DNA of 64,000 nt from Kitagawia praeruptora (taxonomy: Eukaryota > Streptophyta > Magnoliopsida > Apiales > Apiaceae): positions 125,127,609-125,191,608 of the forward strand of contig CM075348.1 of the NCBI GenBank assembly GCA_037693485.1, read 5' to 3'. Below are positions 9,586-21,070 of this stretch, piece by piece. The notes under the pieces are model-generated. The model did no database searches, was not told the DNA's origin, and was given only the letters and a program-made list of their open reading frames with translations. How positions within the stretch are numbered: position 1 is the first letter of the stretch; every line of letters starts with the position of its first letter. The position numbers and the translations under genes were made by a program.

Positions 9586-10101
9586 TGTTAGAAATGATTG
9601 ATGAGAACAGTGTTTGGAAGCTAAAGTGACAAAACAGAGTTTAGCTGGAAGCAGTCAGAGTTTAGTTAAACACTGACTGGAAGCGCAACAGAGATTGTTA
9701 AACTCTGTAGCGGTATTGTCTGAAGAGTCAACAGTGTTTGAAGATTGATACAAGATAAGTATGGAAGCAATATCTTTGAAGATTGGAAAGCTGTCAAAGA
9801 GATTGAGTTGAGTTGGAAGACTGGAGCAATCGTGATTGATATCAATTGTATAGCTTGATTATAGGAGAATCAATTACTGATTGTACGAAGCTGTATGTTC
9901 TATAAATACAGTTAGGTTAACCCTAGAAGGGTAATCGAACATTGAGAAATTCATTGATTGTAACCTAAGCAGCTCTCTGTGATATTTTACATCACTGAGA
10001 GAGGAATTGTTAATTCCAAACAGTTTTTAAGTATTAAACAGTGTGTTCTTGTTAACTTACTCATACAGTATTTGATTAACTATTGTGTATTCGACCTAAC
10101 A
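9586..10101 (+). repeat. 5' LTR of A
   Basis: 516 bp, TGTTAG...CTAACA. TATAAATA at 9901-9908 is the likely TATA box. It contains three copies of AAACTCTG or its complement (9635, 9656, 9700). It matches 17980-18495 except at two visible substitutions (GTC/ATC and GAG/GAC, about 205-225 bp into the LTR). Confidence 0.95.
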
Positions 10102-10103
10102 AG

Positions 10104-10116
10104 TGGTATCAGAGCC
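10104..10116 (+). other. PBS of A (initiator Met tRNA type)
   Basis: TGGTATCAGAGCC lies two bases after the LTR. This is the standard plant primer-binding site complementary to the 3' end of initiator methionine tRNA. Confidence 0.92.
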
Positions 10117-10163
10117 AATCTGTTACTTTATTACAGTTAAAGATCCAAACACAATAGTAATCA

Positions 10164-12395
10164 ATGGCAGAGATACCTCCACCATCTGAGAAAGCCCCTA
10201 CTACTGTTAGTAGGTATGAAACAATAAGGGTTCCTATACTTAGGCCATCAGAGTATGCAATCTGGAAGGTAAAGATGACCATGTTTCTGGAAGCCACAGA
10301 TCCAGAATATCTTGATAGAATATATGAAGGTCCTCACAAACCTACAAAGTTATCTGCTGCTGCTGCTGGTGAGGAATCAAAGGTCATTCCAAAAGAAAAG
10401 AAAGATCTAACTGCTGAGGATCTTTCATCTATTGCAAAGGATGCAAAAGTGAGACATTTACTTCACAGTGCATTAGACAATGTTATGTCTAATAAAGTGA
10501 TTAACTGCACAACTGCAAAGGAAATATGGGATGCACTTGAGGTTAGGTGTCAAGGAACTCCTGCAATCAAGAAAAACAGAAGAAACATACTCACTCAGGA
10601 GTATGAGCATTTTGAGGCAAAGTCTGAAGAAACCATGACAGAAACATTTGACAGATTCCGTAAATTGCTCAATGATTTGTCATTGGTTAATAAAGAGTAT
10701 GATTTAGAAGACTCAAATCTCAAGTTTCTTCTTTCTCTACCTGAAAAGTGGGATGTGAAAACAACCACTATAAGAGATAACTATGAACTTGGTGAAACAG
10801 AGATTGATGAAATTTATGGAATGCTCAAAACCCATGAATTGGAATTGGAGCAGAGAAACAAAAGATCAAGTAGAAAGTCAAAGTCTGTTGCTCTTAAGGT
10901 TGAGGAGAAGCCATCAAAGAAGGAAGCATCAAGGAGAAAGGCAAAAGGAAAAGCTTTAGTCATACACTCAGAAAGTGAGTCATCAAACACTGATGTTGAC
11001 TCAAACACAGATGGAACATCTGATTCTGAAGATGATGAAGAGATGATGCAAATGGCTGCATTGATGGTAAAGACCTTCAAGAAGATGGGATACAAGAACT
11101 TCAAGAAGGGAAAAAGATTCTCCAAGGACTACTCAAAGTTTGACAAGAAGAATTTCAAGAAATCTGAGGGAAAGGACTTCAAATCTGGTAAGAAAGATAA
11201 GTCTGAGATTCAATGCTACAAGTGTAAGGAGATAGGTCACTATGCTCCTAAGTGCAAGAAGGGTAAAACTGAAAAGGCACTCTACACCAAAGGCAGAGAT
11301 TGGGCAGACACTTCAGATTCAGATGAGGAAGTCAACTATGCACTCATGGCTACTACTCAAAATGAAGATGATGATCTCAAGGTACCCCCAACTACCTATG
11401 CTTATAATACTGATAATATAACTGAATTGAGAATTTATCTTAAAGCATTGCATATCAGTTATAGGGATCAGACTTTAGAAAATGAGAGGATAAAAAATGA
11501 GTGCTCTCAACTCAAAGATAGAAATAAACTTGTTGAGGAACAGCTAGAGAACATGAATAAAGTTCAGAAAGAGAGAGATGATGCAGTGTTTATTGAACAA
11601 GAGTTGCTAGGTAAGTATAAGCAACTAGAATCTGAATTGGAGGATACTAAACACATCATTAAAACTTGGACACACTCTGGTAAAGATACTCAAGAAGTGT
11701 TTCAGTCAGATACTCTAGGTTACTGTGAAGGAGATGAACTTAGATTTGAAAATTTGGTAAAAGTTAGACCACATCGTTCATCTGAAGGTAATGTTATGGG
11801 AACAGGTGGACCTAAGACTGAAGCTGAGAAAAAGGCTGTTAAAGAATCATATGCTAAGACTTTTGTTAAAGAGGTTAACATTGGTTCAATGACAGATAAA
11901 CAACTCAAGCATAAGCTTAAAGAGATAAAATCTGTCAACAAACAGAGAATGCCTAAGAAAAACAAAAATGGAAAGGTAGGCATAACATCAGGAATTAAGC
12001 CAATGCTTGCTTCATTAGCTCCTAGAAAAACATGCTTTAATTGTGGTAGCACTAATCATCTTGCTAGTTTCTGCAGTAAGAATAAGAACATAAATTCTTT
12101 GCCCTCTAAAACTGCAGTTAAAAATGATTATGTGAGGACAAGACCACAGACTTTATGTAAACACTGTGGAAGTACATGGCATTCTATTTACACTTGCAGA
12201 GATTATCATGCTATTTACTATAATTACTATGAACCCAAGCCAAATTTGAAATGGGTTAAAGTAAACTCTGCAAATGTAAACTCTGAAAAAGTTAGCTTAA
12301 ACTCTGATAATGTGAATTCCGCTGCAAAAGCTAACAGAATTAAGAAAGCCAAAGGATCCAAGCAAGTCTGGATCCTTAAAACCAATAATCAGTGA
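10164..12395 (+). CDS. gag: Gag polyprotein of A
   Basis: 743 residues; the first ATG after the PBS gives MAEIPPPSEKAP. The N-terminal third is a copia-type Gag (UBN2/Retrotran_gag-like), with IWDALEVRCQGT and FDRFRKLLNDLSL. Acidic and Lys-rich linkers follow. Three CCHC zinc knuckles are visible: CYKCKEIGHYAPKC (about residue 350), CFNCGSTNHLASFC (about 623) and CKHCGSTWHSIYTC (about 663). A coiled-coil-like stretch lies near residues 425-490. Gag forms the cytoplasmic virus-like particle and binds element RNA (family knowledge). The frame is intact and ends in TGA at 12393; the next in-frame codons already encode the integrase C-terminus, so the normal protease segment is gone. Confidence 0.9.
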   Translation: MAEIPPPSEKAPTTVSRYETIRVPILRPSEYAIWKVKMTMFLEATDPEYLDRIYEGPHKPTKLSAAAAGEESKVIPKEKKDLTAEDLSSIAKDAKVRHLLHSALDNVMSNKVINCTTAKEIWDALEVRCQGTPAIKKNRRNILTQEYEHFEAKSEETMTETFDRFRKLLNDLSLVNKEYDLEDSNLKFLLSLPEKWDVKTTTIRDNYELGETEIDEIYGMLKTHELELEQRNKRSSRKSKSVALKVEEKPSKKEASRRKAKGKALVIHSESESSNTDVDSNTDGTSDSEDDEEMMQMAALMVKTFKKMGYKNFKKGKRFSKDYSKFDKKNFKKSEGKDFKSGKKDKSEIQCYKCKEIGHYAPKCKKGKTEKALYTKGRDWADTSDSDEEVNYALMATTQNEDDDLKVPPTTYAYNTDNITELRIYLKALHISYRDQTLENERIKNECSQLKDRNKLVEEQLENMNKVQKERDDAVFIEQELLGKYKQLESELEDTKHIIKTWTHSGKDTQEVFQSDTLGYCEGDELRFENLVKVRPHRSSEGNVMGTGGPKTEAEKKAVKESYAKTFVKEVNIGSMTDKQLKHKLKEIKSVNKQRMPKKNKNGKVGITSGIKPMLASLAPRKTCFNCGSTNHLASFCSKNKNINSLPSKTAVKNDYVRTRPQTLCKHCGSTWHSIYTCRDYHAIYYNYYEPKPNLKWVKVNSANVNSEKVSLNSDNVNSAAKANRIKKAKGSKQVWILKTNNQ

Positions 12396-14555
12396 TTGTT
12401 TGTGTTGAAGACTCATCCTGAACAGTTGACCAAATTTGACCTAAAGGCAGATGAAGGAATCTTTGTTGGCTATCCACTGTCAACTAAGGCATTCAGAGTT
12501 TATAATCTGAGAACCAGAGTGATCATGGAATCAATTCATGTGTCATTTGATGACAAGAAAATAACTGGACTTGAAGATGTAAATGAACATGATCAACTGC
12601 ACTTTGAAAATGAAGATTTATTCTCTGAAAAAGTAAACTCTGATCAGACTGATCTGACAAACTCTGTTGATCTAAACTCTGAACCTCTACTGGTAAATAC
12701 TGAAGAAACTCTTCAATCAGAAACAAGGGAAGAACCAGTTGAGGGGGAGCATGAAGAATCACATCAAAGTGATAATTCAAACACTGAAAGTGACTCAATT
12801 GATAATTCTGAATCAAACTTTGTTGATTCAAACTCTGTTGATAATACTGAGCAGTCACATTCAGGGGGAGCATCAGAAAATGAAGAGAGGCACCAAGAAA
12901 ATCAGGAGAGCATGGATCAAGGGGGAGGATCACATGATGACAGAAGCAATCTGCCTTCTGCAAGAAAATGGACTAAATCTCACACACCTGATTTAATTAT
13001 TGGTGATCCAGATGCAAAAGTAAGGACAAGAAGTGCAACAACAAATGAATGTCTGTTTCATGCATTCTTGTCACAATCTGAGCCAAAGAAAGTGGAAGAA
13101 GCTCTTAAAGATGCTGACTGGATAACAGCAATGCAAGAAGAGCTAAATGAATTTGAAAGAAATGAAGTGTGGACACTTGTACCAAGGCCCAAGAACAGAT
13201 CCATTGTTGGTACTAAATGGGTTTTCAGGAATAAAACTGACAGTGAGGGTGTTATCACAAGAAACAAAGCAAGACTGGTTGCAAAAGGCTATTCACAACA
13301 GGAAGGAATAGACTATGATGAAACATTTGCTCCAGTTGCTAGATTAGAGGCAATCAGAATCTTTCTAGCATATGCCTCTCATAAGAAATTCAAAGTGTTT
13401 CAGATGGATGTAAAAAGTGCATTTTTGAATGGAAAACTTGAAGAAGAAGTGTTTGTGGAACAACCACCAGGTTTTGTATATCCAAAATATCCAGACTATG
13501 TCTACAGGTTAGACAAGGCACTCTATGGACTTAAGCAGGCACCAAGGGCATGGTATGAAACCCTTGCCAAATTTTTACTAGAAAGTGGGTTTCACAGAGG
13601 TACTATTGACAAAACTCTGTTTTACTTTCAATCAGGTAGTGACTTGCTTTTAGTTCAGATATATGTGGATGACATCATTTTTGGATCTACTAATGATAAA
13701 CTCTGTAAGAAGTTTGACAAACTCATGCAGTCAAGATATCAAATGAGTATGATGGGAGAGCTTAGTTATTTTCTAGGCCTACAGGTGAAGCAAACAGATG
13801 ATGGAATTTTTATAAATCAAGCAAAATATACCAGAAACCTTCTAAAGAAATTTGGTATGCTTGACTGTTCATCTGCAACAACTCCCATGGCAACTGCAAC
13901 AAAATTGGACAAAGATGCAGGGTCATCAGTAGATATGACATGTTACAGAGGAATGATTGGTTCTCTACTCTATTTGACAGCTAGCAGACCTGATATCATG
14001 TATGCAACTTGTTTGTGTGCAAGGTTCCAGGCAGATCCAAGAGAACCACATTTAACAGCAGTAAAGAGGATTTTTAAGTATCTCAAGGGCACTATAACTT
14101 TGGGGCTGTGGTATCCAAGAGAATCAGAGTTTAAACTACTTGGTTATTCAGATGCAGACTTTGCAGGATGTAAGATAGACAGAAAAAGCACCAGTGGAAG
14201 TTGTCAATTTCTGGGTGACAGACTTGTTTCCTGGTACAGCAAGAAACAGAAGTCAATATCTACATCTACAGCTGAAGCAGAGTATATTGCTGCTAGTAGC
14301 TGCTGTGCACAGATTTTATGGATGAAGAATCAACTGCTGGATTATGGATTAAGGTATACCAAGATACCTATTTACTGTGATAATCAAAGTGCTATTGTAA
14401 TGACAGGTAATCCAGTACAACATTCAATGACAAAGCACATCAGCATAAGGTATCACTTCATCAGAGAGCATGTAGAGGAAGGAAACATTGAGCTTCACTT
14501 TGTGTCTACAGAACAACAACTTGCAGCAAATTGGATGTGCAGGCAATTTGAATAA
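12396..14555 (+). pseudogene. pol: Pol remnant of A: integrase C-terminus, RT, RNase H
   Basis: The frame is the same as gag and opens right after gag's TGA, without a start codon. The first ~60 residues are an integrase C-terminal region (DEGIFVGYPLSTKAFRVYN); the protease DSG motif, zinc-binding domain and DDE core are missing. An acidic linker follows, then a complete-looking copia reverse transcriptase (GTKWVFRNK, LVAKGYSQQEG, MDVKSAFLNG, catalytic YVDDIIFGS near 13663-13690) and RNase H (SDADFAGC, STAEAEYIAAS, CDNQSAIV). The end is abnormal: after QQLA the expected tail is replaced by eight foreign residues and a stop, because a second deletion fuses it to the third ORF. RT could still be functional; the enzyme set is not. 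Confidence 0.88.
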
Positions 14556-17500
14556 GCTGGGGTCTTTGAGAAGGCCACTTTTGAGAAAGGAATGGAGTTT
14601 CTTTTTCAATTGCATTACAAGGGCTTTTGGAAAGAAGACAACAAACTGGGATGCACTTCCTCTTGACACTCTCCAAATTGGTCATGCTCTACTATATGGA
14701 GGTAATTTCGATTTTGGTAGACTAGTGCTAATGAATTTGGGAGAGCGTTTGTCTGAGCCTACTTCTGTTTATTTTGCTCGTTTTTGTCAAATGCTATTCA
14801 CTGCTTGTGTGCCTAATATTACAATTGATGAAGCTGATGTGATTCAGCCTTTTCAAGTTGCTAAAAGAATGTTTTCTGATTTGACAAACAAAGATGTTAC
14901 TAAACAGCACATACCTGATATGTTTATGCCACTAGCCTTACAGAACTATGTAAACCAACCTCAAGATTCTCAATCACCACATCACATGCCTGAACCATTA
15001 GAAACCGTACATTCTGAACCAACACCCACAACCACTGTACCTACTACATCTCATCAACCACAACCAAAACAAATAAACTCTCCAACAATAAAATCTCCAC
15101 CACTAAACTCTGAAACCTTAAACTCTGAGCCAGCACCTACTGAAAAACCCAAATCTAAACCAAAAAGATAAATACACACCGCCCAAAACACTAAACACTC
15201 AAAGGCTAAACAGACATTACCTGGAGCTGTTTATACTAGAAGAAGGAAACAAAAGGCAAACAGACCTTCACTTTCACCATCAAAAGAGAGCTCTAGTGAA
15301 GAAGAAGAGGAGATTGTAGTGCCTCAAGTCAAGAAGAGGAGATTAATACTTTCAGAATCAGATGATGAGAATGTTGTTGAAGCTCCAGAGGTGGTTTCAC
15401 AGCAAACACCTACTGTTGAGGTTGCAGAGAATGTTGCTATACATGCAGAGGTTGAAATGCCTGCAGAAAATATTGTGGCTGTCAATGTTGAAATACCTGC
15501 AGAGGTTGAAATACCTGCAGAGGATGCTGTTAATGTTGAAGTACCTATAGAGGATAATATGCCTGTAGAAGAGGATCACAGAGATGGTTTTTCACCAGTG
15601 AATGATGTTCTTGATTCAATTCTTGATCCTATCTCACCTGTTGTTCATGTTGAAGCTCCTGGTGTAGCTGATGAGCCTGCAGTTAATGTTCCTGAAGCTG
15701 CAGCATCACACACAGAACTGATATCTAATGCTTCTCAAATTCCAGACAAAGGTGACGAGGTTGATCAGGCAACTAAGATAATTTCTGAATCTATGCATGT
15801 TGAAGCTACAAATACAAACTCTGTTGCAGAGCCTGTGCAACATGAGGAGACTATTGAAAAGATTGCAGAAGTTGTTGCAGAAACTGTGGCTGACACAGCT
15901 CAGCACAGTGGTTCTTTAAAAGATGCTCAAGCTAATGATGCAAGTGCTGAAGATGAATCTGAAAACAGTACAAACTCTGATTCTTTTCTGAGTGCACCAG
16001 CACAGACTGAAAATAAACATAAACCTTTTGATCAGCCTTGTCCATCTCATGCAATTGAAGTAGAGCACCTTGCTAAATCTGTTGCTAATTGGTATAAACA
16101 TGATTGTATTTTTCCAAAAGGGAGAGCAGCTGATTTTGTTAAGCAGACTGCAAAGCAAATTTCAAATCCAGATATTTTATCATGTTTAAAGGCAACAGTG
16201 GTACAAGTCAAAACTCTGGATGGAAATTTTGCTGACACAAAACAAGAAATTGTTTCTTTGAAGACTGAGATACAGTCAAGAGAAATGAAGATGGAAAGAG
16301 AGTCCAAAATTAAAGCTGCACAGCTGTCTAAAGTTCAAGATACTCTCTTTGCCAGGCTAGGAAAGGTTAAAGAAAATCAAACTGCTTTGTTTTCTAAGGT
16401 TGATTCTATTGCTAACTCTTTGGAGCTCATTACATCTATACTCATTCCTGATGATGTCAAAAAGGGGGAGAGAGTTGCTAAGTCTAAATGCAAAGTTTCT
16501 CAAACTCTGTTTCAAAAGGATGATGCTGGAGATGGAGGGGCAAGTGATAAGAAGAAGGGTTTAAACTCTGATACACTAACTCTGAGATCTGGCAAATCTC
16601 TTAAGTCACAGTCTGTTGGAATAAACACTGAAACTCAAGGTACTTCAAAAACCAAGAGTTTGGAATTAATATCAAATCCAAAGACTGATGAGGAGTTAGC
16701 TGTTAAGCTTTTCATGGAAGAGAATGCAGAAGGAGTTACTATAGAAGATGCTAAAGCTGAAGAGAAGAGTCTGCAAGAAAAGCATTTGAAGGCTTTAAAG
16801 TCTGATAAATTGAAGAAGAATGTGAAAGTTGCTAAAGCTGCAAAGCCTGTTCTTAAAGGCATTCAAATCAAAGAACCAGTTGGTACAAATCAAAGAATGC
16901 AAGTGTTCAGAAAACCAACAGATGCAGAAGCTAAGCAAAAGCTGAAAAGTATTGTTACAACCTCTGTTGATACACATGTTGTACAGAAGAATGAAGACAC
17001 AACCTCTGTTACTGCACAAGTTGTGACCACACCATTATTGTCTTCCCAGTTGAAATCAACATTTGGAAAAGGTGTTCTTCATGATTCAAGGCTAGAAGCT
17101 ACAGTTCCAATGGATTTTACTGATAGCAGAGCTTTATCTGGTAAAGTTGGATACAACAAAGAAGGTATAGGCTCACACAGAGACAAAAGGCAATATGTTG
17201 GTCCCAGAGATCCTTCTTCACTGTCTGTTCCAGGTGGTGGTGTCACTCAAGAGAGTTTAGACAGACTGGAGTCAGTACAGCTTGTATATCAGAAGAGTTT
17301 AGAGAAGGATTTCCTGCTATATTTCATGGCTGATGGAACAGTGTTTAAAGTTTCTGAAAAGGATATTGAATTAAAATACGGGGAAGAACTTGAATATGTC
17401 CTGTATATTTTCAGAGTGAGAAATCAAAGAGCTCAGTCAGTTGCAAATGTGCTCAGACAAAGGATGATTCAAAACCTTGCAAGAAGAAAAATGAAAATCA

Positions 17501-17826
17501 ACAGTAAGTATGTTCCTAAGTACAGAGATTGGAATGGCAATCTGATAGAAATGGAGAAGGGAACTACAAAGCTGAAGACTGATCTTGGAGTCACTGTTCT
17601 GGATTTTAATGTGAAGTCTGAGGAAGTGAAATATATCAGGCTGAGAAATGAGATGAGAAGAAACAAAATCTACGATCTTAGAGCTGCTATCTATCAAACT
17701 GATGAGAATGATCCTCAGTTGAGAGAAATCAAGGAAGCCATGCAGATAGAGCTTGAAAATGTTGAAAGAAGATTGCTTATAGACTATCTCAGAACAATGC
17801 CAGATCTACAAGAGATTAGAAATTAA
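14530..17826 (+). pseudogene. Third ORF of A (env-position ORF), 5'-truncated, one internal stop
   Basis: About 1,100 codons downstream of RNase H in a different frame. Clear homology to B's third ORF starts near 14540: LLRKEWSFFF, LQIGHALLYGG and FGRLVLMNLGERL match LRKEWSYVF, QQIGYALAYG and GQIILQELYGRL in B. This region resembles the 'putative plant transposon protein' domain found in many SIRE-type elements. An in-frame TAA (15169-15171) interrupts the frame, which is open on both sides. Next come an acidic repeat region (EIPAE/VEVP, about 15430-15570), a probable coiled coil (about 16190-16450) and a basic C-terminal region (about 17280-17826). I see no signal peptide or transmembrane segment, so calling it an envelope protein is not supported. 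Its N-terminus was deleted. Confidence 0.75.
15430..15570 (+). repeat. Short coding repeat in A's third ORF
   Basis: GTTGAAATACCTGCAGAG repeats as an 18-bp unit (best at about 15490-15525), with degenerate copies either side. It encodes alternating VEIPAE-like acidic hexapeptides. Confidence 0.6.
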
Positions 17827-17979
17827 AGTCTGTAAGAATTTTCTTATTTTCTGTAGAAATTGTTAAGTAATAGCTTAAACTCTGTTTGTATGTTAAACAC
17901 TGTAAACTTTGTATTTGTTTTGACATCATCATTTACTGTAAACTTGTACATTCTTGCTAATGGACAAGTTGGGGGAGAT
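17827..17979 (+). other. 3' untranslated region and PPT of A
   Basis: 153 bp between the third ORF and the LTR. The tract GTTGGGGGAGAT at 17968-17979 abuts the LTR start and is the plus-strand primer. One AAACTCTG (17877) and one AAACACTG (17895) lie here. Confidence 0.85.
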
Positions 17980-18495
17980 TGTTAGAAATGATTGATGAGA
18001 ACAGTGTTTGGAAGCTAAAGTGACAAAACAGAGTTTAGCTGGAAGCAGTCAGAGTTTAGTTAAACACTGACTGGAAGCGCAACAGAGATTGTTAAACTCT
18101 GTAGCGGTATTGTCTGAAGAGTCAACAGTGTTTGAAGATTGATACAAGATAAGTATGGAAGCAATATCTTTGAAGATTGGAAAGCTATCAAAGAGATTGA
18201 GTTGACTTGGAAGACTGGAGCAATCGTGATTGATATCAATTGTATAGCTTGATTATAGGAGAATCAATTACTGATTGTACGAAGCTGTATGTTCTATAAA
18301 TACAGTTAGGTTAACCCTAGAAGGGTAATCGAACATTGAGAAATTCATTGATTGTAACCTAAGCAGCTCTCTGTGATATTTTACATCACTGAGAGAGGAA
18401 TTGTTAATTCCAAACAGTTTTTAAGTATTAAACAGTGTGTTCTTGTTAACTTACTCATACAGTATTTGATTAACTATTGTGTATTCGACCTAACA
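17980..18495 (+). repeat. 3' LTR of A
   Basis: 516 bp, near-identical to 9586-10101 (two substitutions seen). TATA box TATAAATA at 18295-18302. The TSD AATAA follows at 18496-18500. Confidence 0.95.
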
Positions 18496-18500
18496 AATAA

Positions 18501-21057
18501 ACAGTCGTGAAATGCATGGTTTATAATCTATTAGTTTAAAAGTTTTTTTTTAACATCGTAGAGATAAAATTTCTAAACTATTACATTACATACAATTGCA
18601 AAATATTTAAATCTTCACTCTTCGTATTTCAAAAAATATATATTATTTAATTGATTATACGTATTTATATAATACATTTTGCTAATATAAGTAATTAAAT
18701 TTGTATAAATGTACCCAACTTTTATTAGAATAATAAATATCACGACATACGTAATATCATATGTAATAAATTTTGTTTTAAAAAATAGGATTGTTAAATT
18801 ATATATTGGTAAAAATTGCTCGGTGTCGCCTCACGGCGACCCCTCAGCGCGTTTATATTAACGAAAAAAAACACATATACTTGATTTATCATCATGATAT
18901 AATTTCAAAAAAATAATATTTTAACAAGCAATCAATAAAATTGAAATTACATAAATAAATAAATAAATTAAAAATTTCTCCTCGCAACAAAGCAAAAACT
19001 TATAAATTTTATATTATGAATCATTATATCTAATATTTTAAAAATTAGAAGATCAAAATTATATCATATTTTGTTTGATAATATAATTTATATAATTGTA
19101 AGTATTAAAAAACAGTCGTGAATTGCATAATTTATAATCTATTAGTTTAAAAGTTTTTTTTACCGTTGAGACAAAATTTCTAAACTATTACATTAAATAC
19201 AATTACAAAATATTTAAATCGTCACTCTTCGTAATTTAAAAAAAGTTATTTTATTTAATTGATTATAATTATTTATGTAATAAATTTTGCTAATATAAAT
19301 CATTAAAATTGTATAAATGTACCCAAATTTTATTAGATTAATAAATCGTTATATCATATTTTGTTTGATAATATAATTTATATAATTATAGTATTAAAAA
19401 ACAGTCGTGAATTACATTGTTTATAATCTATTAGTTTAAAAGTTTTTCTTCACACCGTAGAGACAAAATCTCTAAACTATTACTCCCTCCGTCCCTCCCA
19501 ATTCTTTACATTTTCTATTTTGGGATGTCCCTTCCAATTCTTTACATTTCCAAACTTTCCTAAAATAGTAAGGTTTTAAATATTAAACAAATCAAAAGGA
19601 CCCGCCACTATCCACTACTTTCCTCTATCTTTCTAATCTATTAGTTAAATATTGATGGGTCCCAAAATTTTACCCACTTTTCACTCACTTTCTTTCTCTC
19701 CCCACTTACTTTTTTCTCTTTTCTTAATCTCCGTGTCCAGCCCAAATGTTAAGAATTGGGAGGGACGGAGGGAGTACATTACATACAATTACAAAATTTT
19801 AAATCATCACTCTTCGTAATTTAAAAAAAGTTATTTTACTTAATTGATTATAATTATTTATGTAATACGTTTTGCTAATATAAATAATTAAATTTGTATA
19901 AATGTACCGAACTTTTATAAGCATAATAAATATCACGACATACGTAATATCATATGTAATAAATTTAATTTTAAAAAACAGGGTTGTAAAATTATATATT
20001 GGTAAAAGTTGATCGGCGTCGCCTCACGGCAACACCTCGGCGCGTTTATATTAACGAAAAAAAACACATGTACTTGATTTATCTTCCTGTTATAATTTTT
20101 TAAAAAAAATATTTTAATAGGACATTAATACAATTGAAATGACACAAATAAACAAATTAAAAATTTCTCCACACAAATAAAGCAAAAACTTATAACTTTT
20201 ATATTATGAATCGTTATATCTAATATTTGAAAAATAAGAATATCAAAATTATATCATATCTTGTTTGATAATATAATTTATATAATTATAAGTATTTTTT
20301 TCCAAAATATAATTATAAGTATTAAAAACATTGGTGAATTACATTGTTTATAATCTATTAGTTTAAAAGTTTTTTTTTTCACACCGTAGAGACAAAATCT
20401 CTAAACTATTACATTACATACAATTACAAAATATTTAAATAGTCACTCTTCATAATTTAAGGAAAGTTATTTTATTTAATTGATTATAATTATTTATGTA
20501 ATACATTTTGCTAATATAAATAATTAAATTTGTATAAATGTACCCACCTTTTATTAGAATAATAAATATCACAACATACGTAATATCATATGTATTAAAT
20601 TTAATTTAAAAAAACAGGATTTTTAAATTATATATTGGTAAAAGTTGTTCGGCGTCGCCTCACGGCGACACCTCGACATGTTTACATAAATGTAAAAAAC
20701 ACATGTACTTGATTTATCTTCCTGTTATAATTTTAAAAAAGAATTAATATTTTAATATGACATTAATACAACTGAAATGACACAAAGAAACAAATTAAAA
20801 ATTTCTCCACACAGTAAAGCAAAAACTTATAACTTTTATATTATGAATCGTTATATCTAATATTTTAAAAATAAGAAAATCAAAATTATATCATATTTTG
20901 TTTGATAATATAATTTATATAGTTATAAGTATTAAAAAACAGTCGTGAATTACATTGTTTTTAATCTATTAGTTCAAAAAAATTTCTTCACACCGTAGAG
21001 ACAAAATTTATAAACTATTCACTGCATACAATTACAAAATATTTAAGTCTCACCCTT
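18501..21057. repeat. Tandem array of ~610-bp AT-rich units
   Basis: Unit starts (AACAGTCGTGAA or a close variant) are at about 18501, 19109, 19399, 20323 and 20939. Unit 1 is about 608 bp. Unit 2 is only about 290 bp because its middle is missing. Unit 3 is about 630 bp once the MITE at 19483-19774 is removed. Unit 4 is about 616 bp and unit 5 is cut off by element B. Each full unit has one GC-rich island of the type GGCGTCGCCTCACGGCGAC (about 18823, 20015 and 20650), able to form a hairpin with a TCAC loop, in an otherwise AT-rich context. No coding potential. Confidence 0.8.
19483..19774. mobile_element. Stowaway-like MITE (Tc1/mariner type)
   Basis: 292 bp with terminal inverted repeats of at least 24 bp, starting CTCCCTCCGTCCCTCCCAAT and ending in the complement, GGGACGGAGGGAG. 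It is flanked by TA (19481-19482 and 19775-19776). Length, terminal sequence and TA target all fit Stowaway elements. It sits in unit 3 of the tandem array and has no coding capacity. Confidence 0.93.
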
Positions 21058-21070
21058 ATAACCATTATAT

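Larger units (their letters stand above)
9586..18495 (+). mobile_element. Element A: SIRE-like Ty1/copia retrotransposon, internally deleted
   Basis: Both ends are clear. The 516-bp LTRs (9586-10101 and 17980-18495) start TGTTAG, end CTAACA, and differ at two sites that I can see. The target duplication AATAA is at 9581-9585 and 18496-18500. The order is LTR, PBS, gag, remnant of pol (integrase C-terminus, RT, RNase H), third ORF, PPT, LTR. Two deletions removed the protease with most of integrase, and the RNase H tail with the start of the third ORF, so it cannot be autonomous. The copia order (INT before RT), the Met-tRNA PBS and the third ORF point to the SIRE/Maximus lineage. Confidence 0.9.

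Noticed and set aside
14530..17826. Calling A's third ORF a viral-type envelope gene
   Set aside because: No signal peptide, transmembrane helix or fusion-like segment is visible; only its position is env-like.
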